DNA of 42,621 nucleotides, from assembly GCA_002396385.1 (NCBI GenBank), contig DGTD01000050.1, positions 1-42,621 of the forward strand, in the 5' to 3' direction. A model generated the notes under the pieces. It had not been told where the DNA came from, did not search any database, and saw only the letters and a list, made by a program, of their open reading frames with translations. Below are positions 33,535 to 42,345 of this stretch, one piece after another. Position numbers and translations under genes: made by a program. The stretch is from Bacteroidales bacterium UBA4345. GTDB lineage: Bacteria > Bacteroidota > Bacteroidia > Bacteroidales > Paludibacteraceae. Numbering within the stretch: position 1 is the first letter of the stretch; the number at the start of each line of letters is the position of its first letter.

Positions 33535-34547
33535 AGCTGTTTGTCGTCGTTTTCTTTATTTTGATGAACTTCTTGCAGTTGGGTGTGCGAGAAAAAGCCT
33601 TTCGCAATTTTCTCGAATGGCTCGCACCGTTGTGTTTTATACCATTTCCGTACCTGGTAGAGCGACACGAACTTGCCGAAGAACTGTTTGCAGGCGTTCC
33701 AATAGGCGGTGTTGTTGGCATCGCGCGACACGATTGACTTGAAGTATCCCAGTAGCAGGCGCATCCAGAATGCCAGGTGCTTCATGCGGTTGCTGTGCAG
33801 GTAATTGGTGACGATGTTGTCGAAAATAAAGCTGTTTTTGCGTAGCTGTATGTTCTCGTCAGCCTCTACTTCAGCCTGGTTGCTCATTTTCTTACAGTGG
33901 GTGGACGAGGTGAAAAAGCACTTGCGCCCCGAGCGCCATGCCCTGATGCAGGCTTCGTCTTTTGCCGAGGTGGCGTTGTTGAAGAAGGTGTGGAAACCGC
34001 CCATCAGGCACAGCTGGTGGCGGTCGATGAGCATGTTCGACTCCGATAGGGTGAGTGTGTAGGTGGTTTTGCGCATTTGTGGCGCTACCTCTTTCAAGCC
34101 GATGCCCCACTTGTTGGGGTCGAGGGTCTTCGGGCCCGACAGGTGGTCGTCGGTGGTGGTGCTGAGTGTGTTGGCGCTGACTCCGAACAGACTTGGGGTG
34201 TAGCGGAACAGTGTGAAGACCTCTGAAAAGTAGTTGTGGGTAGGCAGAATGTTTTCTCCCAAAATGAGTACATAGTTCATGGTCGATGCGAAAAGGGCCT
34301 TGTTCAGGTTCTCTAATTCGCTCAATCCGTTTGTTGTGCCTATAATCCTTACTTTTTTCAAGTCAGGATAGAGCTGCTTTTCTGCCTCGCAGCCAACCGA
34401 GGTGTCGCTAACCACCACCTCGTAATCGGCAAAGGCTCCGCACTCTTCTATGTGGGCGCATAGTTGCGGCAGGTAGTAACGGGCCAGCTCGTGGCTGTTG
34501 TCGGTGGGGATGATGACCGAAATGGTCCTTGCTTTTTCTTCTGCCAT
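33531..34547 (-). CDS. Family 2 glycosyltransferase
   Basis: 338 residues. It has a GT-A fold start ISVIIPTDNSHELARYYLPQL and YEVVVSDTSVG, then NYVLILGENILP at the position of the metal-binding DxD region, which is not a canonical DxD here. Later FHTFFNNATSAKDEACIRAW fits the acceptor-binding E(D) region. No membrane helix is obvious apart from a short hydrophobic patch near 265-272. The donor and acceptor are unknown. It is the first gene of the CHASE2 pair and translationally coupled to it (ATGA overlap). The missing DxD makes activity less certain. Confidence 0.8.
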   Translation of the reverse strand: MAEEKARTISVIIPTDNSHELARYYLPQLCAHIEECGAFADYEVVVSDTSVGCEAEKQLYPDLKKVRIIGTTNGLSELENLNKALFASTMNYVLILGENILPTHNYFSEVFTLFRYTPSLFGVSANTLSTTTDDHLSGPKTLDPNKWGIGLKEVAPQMRKTTYTLTLSESNMLIDRHQLCLMGGFHTFFNNATSAKDEACIRAWRSGRKCFFTSSTHCKKMSNQAEVEADENIQLRKNSFIFDNIVTNYLHSNRMKHLAFWMRLLLGYFKSIVSRDANNTAYWNACKQFFGKFVSLYQVRKWYKTQRCEPFEKIAKGFFSHTQLQEVHQNKENDDKQL

Positions 34548-34620
34548 AGCCTCAACTCATTTCTTTGGTTTGTTATTCGTGGGGAAACGGTCCCTAGTGC
34601 AAACTTAACGAAAAATGTCA

Positions 34621-34657
34621 AACAAAAAAAGACCCGGCATTTGGTCTGCACGGGTCT
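34621..34657 (-). terminator. Terminator of asd
   Basis: On the minus strand AGACCCG (34657-34651) pairs with CGGGTCT (34636-34630), followed by a run of T residues. It lies 28 bases past the asd stop. Confidence 0.85.
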
Positions 34658-34684
34658 CTCTATCAGTAATCTTAATAATTCCGC

Positions 34685-35695
34685 TTATTTGATGTTGCCC
34701 ACCTTGATGAGGTATTCGGCAATCTGCACGGCGTTAAGGGCAGCACCCTTCTTAATCTGGTCGCCAGTCAGCCAGAAAGTCAAGCCGTTCTCGTTTGCGA
34801 TATCCTTGCGGACACGGCCAACGTAAACATCGTCCTTTCCGGCAGTGAACAAAGGCATAGGGTACACCTTGTTCGCAGGGTCGTCTTGCAGGGTTACACC
34901 ATCGGCTGCGGCGATGGCCTTCTTGGCGGTTTCCACGTCAATTGGCTTTTCGGTCTCAATCCAAACGGCCTCAGAGTGTGAGCGGAGTGAAGGTACACGA
35001 ACGCAGGTAGCAGAGCACTTAACGTCGCTGTGCATAATCTTCTGGGTCTCATGGAACATCTTCATTTCCTCTTTGGTATAGTCGTTATCCATAAAGACGT
35101 CAATCTGTGGAATGACGTTGTAGGCCAACTGGTAGGCAAACTTGTTGCAGGTGACTGGCTTGCCGTCGAGCACTTCGCGGTACTGTTGTTCCAGTTCGGC
35201 CATAGCGGCTGCACCGGCACCGCTGGCTGCCTGGTAGCTGGAAATGTGGATGCGTTTGATATGGCTGATCTTCTCGAGTGGCTTCAAAACCACCACCATC
35301 ATAATGGTGGTACAGTTAGGGTTGGCGATAATGCCGCGCGGACGGTTCAATGCGTCTTCAGCATTGCACTCTGGAACAACCAAAGGCACGTCGTTGTCCA
35401 TACGGAATGCGCTCGAGTTGTCGATCATAACAGCGCCATATTTGGTGATGTCGGCTGCAAATTCCTTCGATGTTCCTGCTCCTGCTGATGTGAAGGCAAT
35501 GTCAACATCTTTGAAGTCGTCGTTGTGCTGCAACAACTTGACTTCGTACTCCTTGCCTTTGAAGGTGTACTTGGTGCCTGCACTACGGCTTGAACCGAAC
35601 AGTACGAGGTCGTCCATAGGAAAATTTCTTTCATCGAGGATACGTAGGAACTCCTGTCCTACAGCTCCGCTTGCGCCAACAATAGCTACTTTCAT
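34685..35695 (-). CDS. asd: Aspartate-semialdehyde dehydrogenase
   Basis: 336 residues. It reduces aspartyl-4-phosphate to aspartate-semialdehyde with NADPH, the branch point to lysine/diaminopimelate, threonine and methionine. The NADP-binding motif is [18 protein letters not shown] at the N-terminus. The catalytic cysteine is C128 in IIANPNCTT, and [14 protein letters not shown] carries the conserved substrate region. It is a single-gene transcript with its own -7 element and a clear terminator. Confidence 0.96.
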   Translation of the reverse strand: MKVAIVGASGAVGQEFLRILDERNFPMDDLVLFGSSRSAGTKYTFKGKEYEVKLLQHNDDFKDVDIAFTSAGAGTSKEFAADITKYGAVMIDNSSAFRMDNDVPLVVPECNAEDALNRPRGIIANPNCTTIMMVVVLKPLEKISHIKRIHISSYQAASGAGAAAMAELEQQYREVLDGKPVTCNKFAYQLAYNVIPQIDVFMDNDYTKEEMKMFHETQKIMHSDVKCSATCVRVPSLRSHSEAVWIETEKPIDVETAKKAIAAADGVTLQDDPANKVYPMPLFTAGKDDVYVGRVRKDIANENGLTFWLTGDQIKKGAALNAVQIAEYLIKVGNIK

Positions 35696-35757
35696 TTATC
35701 GAGTATTTTGATATATATTAATTTATTGGTTTTGCGCTGGTAAGCGCTTCCAATATG

Positions 35758-35765
35758 CAAAATTA
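35758..35765 (-). promoter_or_regulatory. -7 element of asd
   Basis: TAATTTTG on the minus strand, 62 bases upstream of the asd ATG. A small hairpin (GCGCT/AGCGC, 35734-35747) would lie in the leader. Confidence 0.45.
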
Positions 35766-35826
35766 AGTTTTTATACGTTAACTGTGCTTATTTTTAACAA
35801 GTTTTCAACACTTTAACGCCTTCTTT

Positions 35827-37188
35827 TTACATACAGAGGTCCGGACACGAGCTGCATGCTTTCACTTCCCCCCTGAAACGGCGTTCCACCAGCAGGCGCA
35901 TACGGGTGCGCAGTGCCTCAATACGGATGTTCTCTATCACGTCGTTGGCAAACGCCACCATCAGCAGCATACGGGCTTCAGCCTCCGGTATGCCGCGCGA
36001 CTGCATATAGAACAGTGCCTCTTTGTCGAGTTGGCCCACGGTGGCGCCGTGGCTGCATTTCACATCGTCGGCATAGATTTCCAGATGCGGTTTGGTGTAC
36101 ATTTTTGCGGTTGGTGTCACCACAATGTTCCGGTTGCTTTGGTAGGCTTCTGTTTTTTGTGAATCTTTGTCTACCATTATTTTACCGTCAAAACTACCAA
36201 CCGACGCATCGTTCATGATATATTTGTACAGTTCGTTCGTTTTGCAGTGTCCGACGGCGTGCTTTACAAACGTATGGTTGTCGATGTGTTTGTCGCCGTC
36301 GCCAATGGCCATGCCGCACAAGTTGAGTTCGGCGTGCTCGCCCTTCAGCTCCACGTTGATGTTGTTACGGGTGAATCCGTTTTTCAGGGTTATCTCGTTA
36401 ATCAGCACGTTGCTGTCGGCTTGTTGCTCTACAAACAGCGAGCCAATGTTGGTCATGCAGCATTCGGTGTCTTCCAACTTGTACATTTCCAGCGTGCCGT
36501 AGTTGCCTACAAACACCTCTGTAACACGGTTACACAGGTAGTTGAACTGTTTTGCGGCATGCCCGCAGACCAGCAGTTGCAGTTTTGCGCCTTCTTCCAC
36601 AACTACCAGGTTGCGGCTGGTGGCCATCATGTCGAGGTCTGCATTCATAACGTTGATGATCTGTATGGGTGCGTCAATCTGCACTTGTTTGGGCACATAA
36701 ATGAAGAAGCCGTCTTGCGCGAAAGCGGTGTTGAAGGCTACAGTGGTGTCGACGTCCCATTTGGCTGCCTTGCCGTAGTACTTGGCCACCAACTCGGGGT
36801 GCGTTTGTGCCACCTGCCTCAAACTACCGGCCACGATGCCTTGCTGTTCCAGTGCGGCTATCTCGTCTGCCACTTTTGGGTCGTTGCAGTAGAACACGTC
36901 GTTCACTACAAAGAACAAGTGGCTCTTTATCGACTGCACATCGCACTTGAAGGTCTTGTACGGATTGAAGTTGATGTTAAATTGTGTCAGGTTCATGCCA
37001 TAGTCGGTGGCATAGCGCTCGCGCAGGTCCGAACGTTGGAAGTCTTCCCATTTCTTGGTGGGGAAACCCCTGTCGGCAAAGGCCTTGAAAGCCTCGTCGC
37101 GCAGTGCGTTCAGCGGCGCTGACGATTGTGCCTTCACCTTTCCGGCCATCTGGTTGTATATGTCGATGTACGATTGTTCTACACTCAT
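35827..37188 (-). CDS. sufD: Fe-S cluster assembly protein SufD
   Basis: 453 residues. Recognised by the SufB/SufD beta-helix core (SNVLINEITLKNGFTRNNIN, GKIMVDKDSQKTEAYQSNRN), the conserved DDVKCSHGATVGQLD segment and the C-terminal ESRGIPEAEAR-like stretch (reading MQSRGIPEAEARMLL). SufD joins SufB and SufC2 in the scaffold that builds iron-sulfur clusters in the cytoplasm. It is the third gene of sufBCD, 21 bases after sufC. The cysteine-rich end (CSSCPDLCM) is seen in Bacteroidota SufD. Confidence 0.95.
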   Translation of the reverse strand: MSVEQSYIDIYNQMAGKVKAQSSAPLNALRDEAFKAFADRGFPTKKWEDFQRSDLRERYATDYGMNLTQFNINFNPYKTFKCDVQSIKSHLFFVVNDVFYCNDPKVADEIAALEQQGIVAGSLRQVAQTHPELVAKYYGKAAKWDVDTTVAFNTAFAQDGFFIYVPKQVQIDAPIQIINVMNADLDMMATSRNLVVVEEGAKLQLLVCGHAAKQFNYLCNRVTEVFVGNYGTLEMYKLEDTECCMTNIGSLFVEQQADSNVLINEITLKNGFTRNNINVELKGEHAELNLCGMAIGDGDKHIDNHTFVKHAVGHCKTNELYKYIMNDASVGSFDGKIMVDKDSQKTEAYQSNRNIVVTPTAKMYTKPHLEIYADDVKCSHGATVGQLDKEALFYMQSRGIPEAEARMLLMVAFANDVIENIRIEALRTRMRLLVERRFRGEVKACSSCPDLCM

Positions 37189-37209
37189 GTCTAAAAAACT
37201 TTTGTGTGT

Positions 37210-37971
37210 TTAAAGGTCGCCCTGTTCGCGCTTGATCCAGTCGTAGCCCTTTTCTTCCAGTTCGGCCACCAGCTCGCGTCCTTCGGTTTTTACGATGCGC
37301 CCCTTGTAGAGTACGTGTACCACGTCGGGCACAATGTAGTCGAGCAGGCGCTGGTAGTGGGTGATGACAATGCTGGCGTTCTCGCTGTTGCGCAAGTGGT
37401 TCACACCCTTTGCCACAATACGGAGTGCGTCGATGTCGAGGCCAGAGTCAGTTTCGTCGAGAATCGACAGTTTGGGCTCCAGCATAGCCATCTGGAAAAT
37501 TTCGTTACGCTTTTTCTCACCACCCGAAAAACCTTCGTTTACCGAACGGTTGGCCAACTTGTTGTCGAGTTCGACCAAGTCTTTGCGCTCGCGCATCATC
37601 TTCAAGAATTCGGTGGCGCTGAGTGCGGGTTGGCCCTGGTATTTGCGTTTTTCGTTAACGGCGGTGCGGATGAAGTTGACCATGCTTACGCCTGGAATCT
37701 CGACCGGATACTGGAAACTGAGGAACATGCCTTCGCGGGCACGGTCTTCTGGAGCCATTTCCAGCAGGTTCTTCCCGTTAAACATCACGCTGCCCTCGGT
37801 CACCGTATAGGTAGGGTTGCCGGTCAGCACGGCCGAAAGGGTGCTCTTGCCCGAACCGTTAGGTCCCATAATGGCATGAACCTCGCCGGGGTTGATGGTC
37901 AGGTTTACACCTTTCAGTATCTCTTTGTCGCCAATGTTGGCGTGAAGGTTCTTTATTTCAAGTAAGCCCAT
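37210..37971 (-). CDS. sufC: Fe-S cluster assembly ATPase SufC
   Basis: 253 residues, an ABC-type ATPase: Walker [10 protein letters not shown], SufC-type signature [11 protein letters not shown], Walker [18 protein letters not shown]. SufC hydrolyses ATP in the SufBC2D complex to drive cluster assembly. It starts 37 bases after the sufB stop; same operon. Confidence 0.97.
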   Translation of the reverse strand: MGLLEIKNLHANIGDKEILKGVNLTINPGEVHAIMGPNGSGKSTLSAVLTGNPTYTVTEGSVMFNGKNLLEMAPEDRAREGMFLSFQYPVEIPGVSMVNFIRTAVNEKRKYQGQPALSATEFLKMMRERKDLVELDNKLANRSVNEGFSGGEKKRNEIFQMAMLEPKLSILDETDSGLDIDALRIVAKGVNHLRNSENASIVITHYQRLLDYIVPDVVHVLYKGRIVKTEGRELVAELEEKGYDWIKREQGDL

Positions 37972-38008
37972 ATATTGTGTCTGTTTTTTTGCGAAAATGT
38001 ATGAGTAA

Positions 38009-39457
38009 TTATCCGACTGAGTTTTCGAGCGATACGGCCAGCAGTTTCTGCGCCTCTACGGCAAACTCCATCGGCAGTTTGTTGATGACTTCTTTGGCGT
38101 AGCCGTTCACAATCAGGCCCACAGCGTCTTCAGTCGAGATGCCGCGCTGGTTGCAGTAGAAAATCTGGTCTTCGTCTACTTTGCTGGTGGTGGCTTCGTG
38201 TTGGACGACCGAGGTCTCGTTGTCGACCTGTATGTAAGGGAAGGTGTGTGCGCCGCACTTGTCGCCCAGCAGCAGGCTGTCGCACTGCGAGAAGTTGCGC
38301 GAGTTGCTCGCCTTTGGCACCACACGCACCTCGCCACGGTAGCTGTTCTGGCTCTTGCCGGCTGAAATACCTTTCGAGACGATGCGGCTCTTGGTGTTTT
38401 TGCCCAAGTGGATCATCTTGGTGCCGGTGTCGGCTTGTTGGTAGTTGTTGGTGACGGCCACCGAATAGAATTCGCCGACCGAGTTGTCGCCTGCCAAGAT
38501 GCAGCTCGGGTACTTCCAGGTGATGGCCGAGCCGGTCTCAACTTGTGTCCACGATATTTTTGAACTGTCGCCCTTGCAGATGGCGCGTTTGGTTACACAG
38601 TTGTAGATACCGCCCTTGCCGTCTTTGTCGCCCGGATACCAGTTTTGTACGGTACTGTATTTTATTTCCGCACGGTCGTGTGCCACAATCTCCACAATGG
38701 CGGCGTGCATCTGCGCCTCGTCGCGCTGTGGAGCGGTACAGCCTTCAAGATAAGAGACGTAGCTGTCGTCGTCGGCTACAATCAGGGTGCGCTCAAACTG
38801 GCCTGTCTTAGCTGCGTTGATGCGGAAGTAAGACGACAATTCCATAGGGCAGCGGACGCCTTTGGGTATATATACGAAACTGCCGTCGCTGAATACGGCC
38901 GAATTAAGGGCCGCAAAGAAATTGTCGGTATAGGGAACAACGGTGCCGAGATACTTGCGCACCAAATCGGGGTAGTCTTTTACGGCGGAACTGATTGAGC
39001 AGAAAATAATGCCCAATTCGGCTAACTGCTCCTTAAAGGTGGTTTTGACCGACACGCTGTCCATAACGGCGTCGACCGCCATTCCCGACAGTTGGGCGCG
39101 TTCGTAAAGGGGAATGCCCAGCTTGTCGAAAGTTTTGTTCAGTTCGGGGTCTATTCCGTTAGCGTCGGTTTTATTGGTTTTCGACTTGGGAGCCGAATAG
39201 TAGTAGATGCTTTGGAAGTCTATTTCGGGCATGTCGATGTGTGCCCAGTTGGGCATTTCCAACGTCTGCCAGTGGCGGAAGGCCTTGAGGCGGAACTCTA
39301 AAAGCCAATCGGGCTCGTTCTTTTTCTCAGAAATGAGGCGGATAATGTCTTCGTTAAGACCTTGTGGAATGGTGTCGGCGTCTATGTCGGTTACAAAACC
39401 ATATTTATATTCTTGGTTAGTAACCTGCTCGACTATGTTTTCTTCTTGCTCTGCCAT
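38009..39457 (-). CDS. sufB: Fe-S cluster assembly protein SufB
   Basis: 482 residues, standard SufB size. Diagnostic pieces are [11 protein letters not shown] near the N-terminus, [27 protein letters not shown], the [20 protein letters not shown] segment and [16 protein letters not shown]. SufB is the main scaffold for nascent Fe-S clusters. First gene of sufBCD; a -7 element (39499-39492) lies 35 bases upstream of the start. No sufE/sufS is in the window downstream of sufD. Confidence 0.97.
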   Translation of the reverse strand: MAEQEENIVEQVTNQEYKYGFVTDIDADTIPQGLNEDIIRLISEKKNEPDWLLEFRLKAFRHWQTLEMPNWAHIDMPEIDFQSIYYYSAPKSKTNKTDANGIDPELNKTFDKLGIPLYERAQLSGMAVDAVMDSVSVKTTFKEQLAELGIIFCSISSAVKDYPDLVRKYLGTVVPYTDNFFAALNSAVFSDGSFVYIPKGVRCPMELSSYFRINAAKTGQFERTLIVADDDSYVSYLEGCTAPQRDEAQMHAAIVEIVAHDRAEIKYSTVQNWYPGDKDGKGGIYNCVTKRAICKGDSSKISWTQVETGSAITWKYPSCILAGDNSVGEFYSVAVTNNYQQADTGTKMIHLGKNTKSRIVSKGISAGKSQNSYRGEVRVVPKASNSRNFSQCDSLLLGDKCGAHTFPYIQVDNETSVVQHEATTSKVDEDQIFYCNQRGISTEDAVGLIVNGYAKEVINKLPMEFAVEAQKLLAVSLENSVG

Positions 39458-39491
39458 TTTCGAATAAATAGGGTCTTTATGCCCATTTTCG

Positions 39492-39499
39492 CAAAATTA
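39492..39499 (-). promoter_or_regulatory. -7 element of the sufBCD operon
   Basis: TAATTTTG on the minus strand, 34 bases before the sufB ATG. The -33 element is not clear. Confidence 0.5.
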
Positions 39500-39665
39500 A
39501 CAAAAAACGGCGGGATTAAGCCTTCCACATGTATGGTATTTTTTATCGGATAGCATAGAAAGCAATGGAAGTGGTCGGTTCTTTTGTTGCGGTTGTAACG
39601 ATTAGAGGCTGGTCGTTACACTGTTTTTACATGTTAGTTTCCTAAAATCTGTCCCAAATGTGTTC

Positions 39666-39793
39666 AAAAACTTTCCAAAATTTGCATTTTGAGGGCTGAA
39701 AATCTTCCAAAATTCGCATTTCGCAGACTGAAAACTTTCTAAAATTTGCATTTCGTAGGTCGAAAATCTTCCAAAATTTGCATTTTATTTGTG
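39666..39793. repeat. Tandem array of four 32-base units upstream of the second DUF4143 ATPase
   Basis: Units start at 39666, 39698, 39730 and 39762, exactly 32 bases apart. Each has GAAAA(T/C)(C/T)TTCCAAAATT(T/C)GCATT followed by about 10 variable bases (the first unit has A in place of the leading G, the third has TTTCTAAAAT). The array stops 8 bases before the -7 element of the ATPase gene. Confidence 0.85.
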
Positions 39794-39801
39794 TAATGTA
39801 T

Positions 39802-39809
39802 TAATTTTG
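39802..39809 (+). promoter_or_regulatory. -7 element of DUF4143 ATPase copy 2
   Basis: TAATTTTG, 14 bases upstream of the ATG at 39824. The same distance separates the -7 element and start of copy 1. Confidence 0.6.
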
Positions 39810-39823
39810 AGGTGTAAAGAAGA

Positions 39824-41113
39824 ATGCTTATGGATTTGCTAAGAATACTCTCAGATCAGAGAGAAGAATTATATGCAACTGATGTCAATTCTTTTGTGGC
39901 ACGGAACGAGGAAGCCGAAATCAAGCTGGAAAGTTCTTTGGCTCAAGTTGTGATTGGTGTGCGCAGGAGCGGAAAGTCAACTTTGTGTCAGAAAAAGTTG
40001 CTTGAAAGCGGTCTTAACTTTGCCTATGTCAATTTCGATGATGACCGTCTCTATGGGTTGAAAACCGAGCAGCTTGACGAGGTCTTGTTGACTTTATACC
40101 GCATATATGGCGAGTTTACACATTTGTTTTTAGACGAAGTGCAGAACATAAAGGGGTGGCCGTTGTTTGTAAATCGTTTGTTGCGTCAGAAGCTACACCT
40201 TATAATTACTGGTAGCAATGCGAATTTGCTTAGTGGTGAACTTTCAACTCATCTGACGGGAAGGTATCACGAAATAAGGCTCTTCCCTTTCTCTTTCAAA
40301 GAATTCTGTAAGGCTAAAAATGTATCGTTAGATAGTTTTTCCACAAAAGCACAGGCTTTGCGTTTGAATGCTCTCGACAAGTACCTGATGCAGGGTGGAT
40401 TCCCTGAATTGAATGATGTTGACGCCCAAAACGAATATGTGCAGTCGTTGTTAAGCGCGGTTATAAATAAAGACATCTGCCAGCGTTACAGAATACGCCA
40501 TAGCGATGTAATCTGGAAGTTGGCCAATGTGTTGCTTGACCGTTTTGGACAAGAAATCTTCAGTAACGGATTGTCCGATTTGTTTAATGTAAAGTCACCC
40601 CACACCATACAGAAGTACATTTCGTATTTGAAATCTGCATTCTTGTTGCAGGGAGTTCCGAAATTCTCGTTTAAAAGCATAGAGAGGCATACTACCGAAA
40701 AACTCTATTCGATTGATAATGCCTTTATTGCCAAACGCGATAATGTTTTGATGAGCGATAGCCTGGGTTGGCGTTTGGAAAATGTGGTGGCAGTGGAATT
40801 GATGCGCAGGTGCCGGACCGAGTCCGAAGCTATTTATTATCTGCGAAAGCATAAATCGTATGAGGTCGATTTTGTGCGGGTTGAACGGATGAAGGTGAAG
40901 CAACTGATACAGGTAACTTATAACTTTAGGTCTCCTTCTGCAAAACTTTACTCGCGTGAAATTGGCGGATTACTGAAAGGCTCTAATGATACGGGTTGTG
41001 ACGATTTGCTACTTATAATGTTGGATGGTGATGCCACAACCATTGAAACTGAAGGTAAGAAGATAAGGACTGTCACTGCTGCAGAGTGGCTGACTGACGA
41101 GACGGATTGTTAA
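39824..41113 (+). CDS. AAA_14/DUF4143 ATPase, copy 2
   Basis: 429 residues, start ATGCTTATG as in copy 1. Walker A GVRRSGKST (45-53), Walker B HLFLDEVQNI (about 103-112), sensor-like LIITGSNANLLSGEL, and FPFSFKEFCKAKN match the family. The C-terminal DUF4143 segment includes YYLRKHKSYEVDFVRVE, comparable to the nuclease-like EVDYVI part of copy 1, though the downstream ExK is here LIQVTYN and looks degraded. It is distantly related to copy 1 (different lengths, low identity outside motifs). Single gene; function uncertain. Confidence 0.85.
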   Translation: MLMDLLRILSDQREELYATDVNSFVARNEEAEIKLESSLAQVVIGVRRSGKSTLCQKKLLESGLNFAYVNFDDDRLYGLKTEQLDEVLLTLYRIYGEFTHLFLDEVQNIKGWPLFVNRLLRQKLHLIITGSNANLLSGELSTHLTGRYHEIRLFPFSFKEFCKAKNVSLDSFSTKAQALRLNALDKYLMQGGFPELNDVDAQNEYVQSLLSAVINKDICQRYRIRHSDVIWKLANVLLDRFGQEIFSNGLSDLFNVKSPHTIQKYISYLKSAFLLQGVPKFSFKSIERHTTEKLYSIDNAFIAKRDNVLMSDSLGWRLENVVAVELMRRCRTESEAIYYLRKHKSYEVDFVRVERMKVKQLIQVTYNFRSPSAKLYSREIGGLLKGSNDTGCDDLLLIMLDGDATTIETEGKKIRTVTAAEWLTDETDC

Positions 41114-41209
41114 AAGCGAATTGTTTTCCAATTTTAGGTTGAATAAAATGGGGGGATAAATTGCGATTTAGAGGTGTAGTCAGTGCTTGGTAATGATTTA
41201 TTTAATGAG

Positions 41210-41217
41210 TATTTTCG
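41210..41217 (+). promoter_or_regulatory. Possible -7 element of the 54-codon gene
   Basis: TATTTTCG, one mismatch from TAnnTTTG, 18 bases upstream of the ATG at 41236. Confidence 0.35.
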
Positions 41218-41235
41218 CAAGAAAAAGAATAGATT

Positions 41236-41400
41236 ATGGCGTTAGCAATAAGATCAATTCCAGTTCTTGAAGGTGAAGATGCAGAAAGATTCGTTAAAGA
41301 AGCAGAAGAAAAAAGCAAGAACAAAAGCATGCGTCTTTCAAAAGAGAAGTCTGAGAGACTGAAAAAGTTTTTAGAGAAGTCTAGAAATTTCATGCTTTAA
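41236..41400 (+). CDS. Small antitoxin-like protein, 54 residues, orphan
   Basis: It begins MALAIRSIPVLEGEDAERFV and continues with a lysine/glutamate-rich helix ending in KSRNFML. This opening is like the short antitoxin-like proteins of Bacteroidales (MAxAIKxIPVLxGxxAxxF) usually followed by a toxin, often a GNAT-type acetyltransferase. No toxin gene follows here: the next 70 bases are non-coding and a very stable terminator closes the unit. It is either an orphan antitoxin or a remnant of a pair. The family assignment is from remembered sequence pattern, not a search. Confidence 0.6.
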   Translation: MALAIRSIPVLEGEDAERFVKEAEEKSKNKSMRLSKEKSERLKKFLEKSRNFML

Positions 41401-41471
41401 ATCAATTAGTTAGTTATCATTGTTTGATGAATGTGTAATTCCGATTGATGTTTATTGATTTATTAGATAGA

Positions 41472-41510
41472 TAACAGAAAAGGCAGCCTAATCGGTTGCC
41501 TTTTCTGTTA
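41472..41510. terminator. Very stable bidirectional terminator
   Basis: A 17-bp stem with one G-T wobble (41472-41488 with 41494-41510) and a 5-base loop; core AAAAGGCAGCC/GGTTGCCTTTT, with A/T-rich outer pairs on both sides. Confidence 0.85.
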
Positions 41511-41553
41511 TTGCTTAATGGTTACTTGACCGTTCATAAGGAGCGGTAATAAG

Positions 41554-41567
41554 TGACCTATAGGTCA
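41554..41567. repeat. Palindrome TGACCTATAGGTCA
   Basis: A perfect 14-base palindrome at the left end of the transposase-like fragment. Its half, TGACCTATA, recurs at 41865-41873 and 41970-41978 as part of a longer direct repeat, suggesting element ends or a recombination point. Confidence 0.5.
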
Positions 41568-41677
41568 ATAACAAACTCGAGGGAAGATTCACCGACTTGA
41601 AGAAGAATCTCAATGTTCACAGCGGCATGTCGGAAGAGAACCGCAAGCGGTTCATAAATGGGTTTTTCTTGGCATAG
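41564..41677 (+). pseudogene. Probable transposase C-terminal fragment
   Basis: After an in-frame stop at 41561-41563 the frame reads VNNKLEGRFTDLKKNLNVHS, then GMSEENRKRFINGFF, before TAG at 41675-41677. The NNKLEG...LKK..N.H.GMS..NRKRFI pattern is like the tail of DDE-type insertion-sequence transposases. No upstream part of the gene is present. A terminator hairpin follows 8 bases later. The IS family cannot be named from this piece. Confidence 0.5.
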
Positions 41678-41685
41678 GGAAGATT

Positions 41686-41736
41686 AAAAAGCAAGAAGGG
41701 AGGCAGGACAATATTCCCGACCTCCCATTGCTTTTT
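41686..41736. terminator. Terminator-like hairpin after the transposase fragment
   Basis: AAAAAGCAA (41686-41694) pairs with TTGCTTTTT (41728-41736), and inner GGGAGG pairs with CCTCCC, with small bulges and a 17-base loop. Confidence 0.65.
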
Positions 41737-41852
41737 AGTCTTCGCAATCCTATTCCTCGCAGAGTTGCTCCCCAGCAGAGCCCTGTTACGCTTCGGATTG
41801 TCTTGCGAAGATAGAATGTCCGTCAAAATAATCAAATAGAGAAATGAAAAAA

Positions 41853-41978
41853 CAGCCTGCATTTTGACCTATAGACCATAACCGAATTGTTAAAATGGCA
41901 CTTCAAAATTTTGAATCACCCTCAAACCCTGTGTCCATCGGACTTTGCGCAGTGTGTCAGCCTGCATTTTGACCTATA
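41853..41978. repeat. 21-base direct repeat flanking about 84 bases
   Basis: The sequence CAGCCTGC followed by ATTTTGACCTATA occurs at 41853-41873 and again at 41958-41978, 105 bases apart. The second copy lies just where DUF262-like coding similarity starts. Confidence 0.75.
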
Positions 41979-42338
41979 CGCCGAAAAAAATAAGATTTGG
42001 AACTTTACGCTTTTAGATTCTTCTACAAATCGTGGTTATGGTAATTCTATTTTTGCTGCTAAACGTCGTATTATCATAGGCAAAGAAGGTGGTGTGTCTT
42101 ACCAATACCTGTGATTAAGAAAGGGAATGACCGAATAGAATTTAGTATCGGAAATGAGGCTAAAGCAAAAACAGCATTCATTCCACCATGTACAAGAAAT
42201 GTTTTCTTGAAATACTATACTCCTTTTTTTACTAACTATAACTATTGGACAAAGCAGGATGCAGAAACTTACAAACAGAATTTACTCAAAACACTGGAAG
42301 AATTCAGTGTGATAGATTCGTCAAATAATCAAAAATAA
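41887..42338 (+). pseudogene. DUF262-family protein, C-terminal remnant with frameshift
   Basis: Similarity to the C-terminal part of DUF262-type (GmrSD-like) proteins is recognisable from about 41970: [20 protein letters not shown] then [20 protein letters not shown]. The frame ends at TGA (42112-42114). The neighbouring frame continues the protein as [38 protein letters not shown] and YWTKQDAETYKQNLLKTLEE to the stop at 42336-42338. A frameshift therefore lies near 42080-42105, and the entire N-terminal half is missing. Related proteins are parts of type IV restriction or phage-defence systems. Confidence 0.65.
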
Positions 42339-42345
42339 GAAGACG

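Noticed and set aside
36247..37122. Plus-strand open frame opposite sufD
   Set aside because: Shadow of sufD; the same applies to 37204-37965 opposite sufC and 31003-31926 opposite the caspase gene.
39666..39793. CRISPR array
   Set aside because: Spacing of 32 bases is constant, but most of each unit is conserved and only about 10 bases vary, leaving no spacers; no cas genes are nearby.
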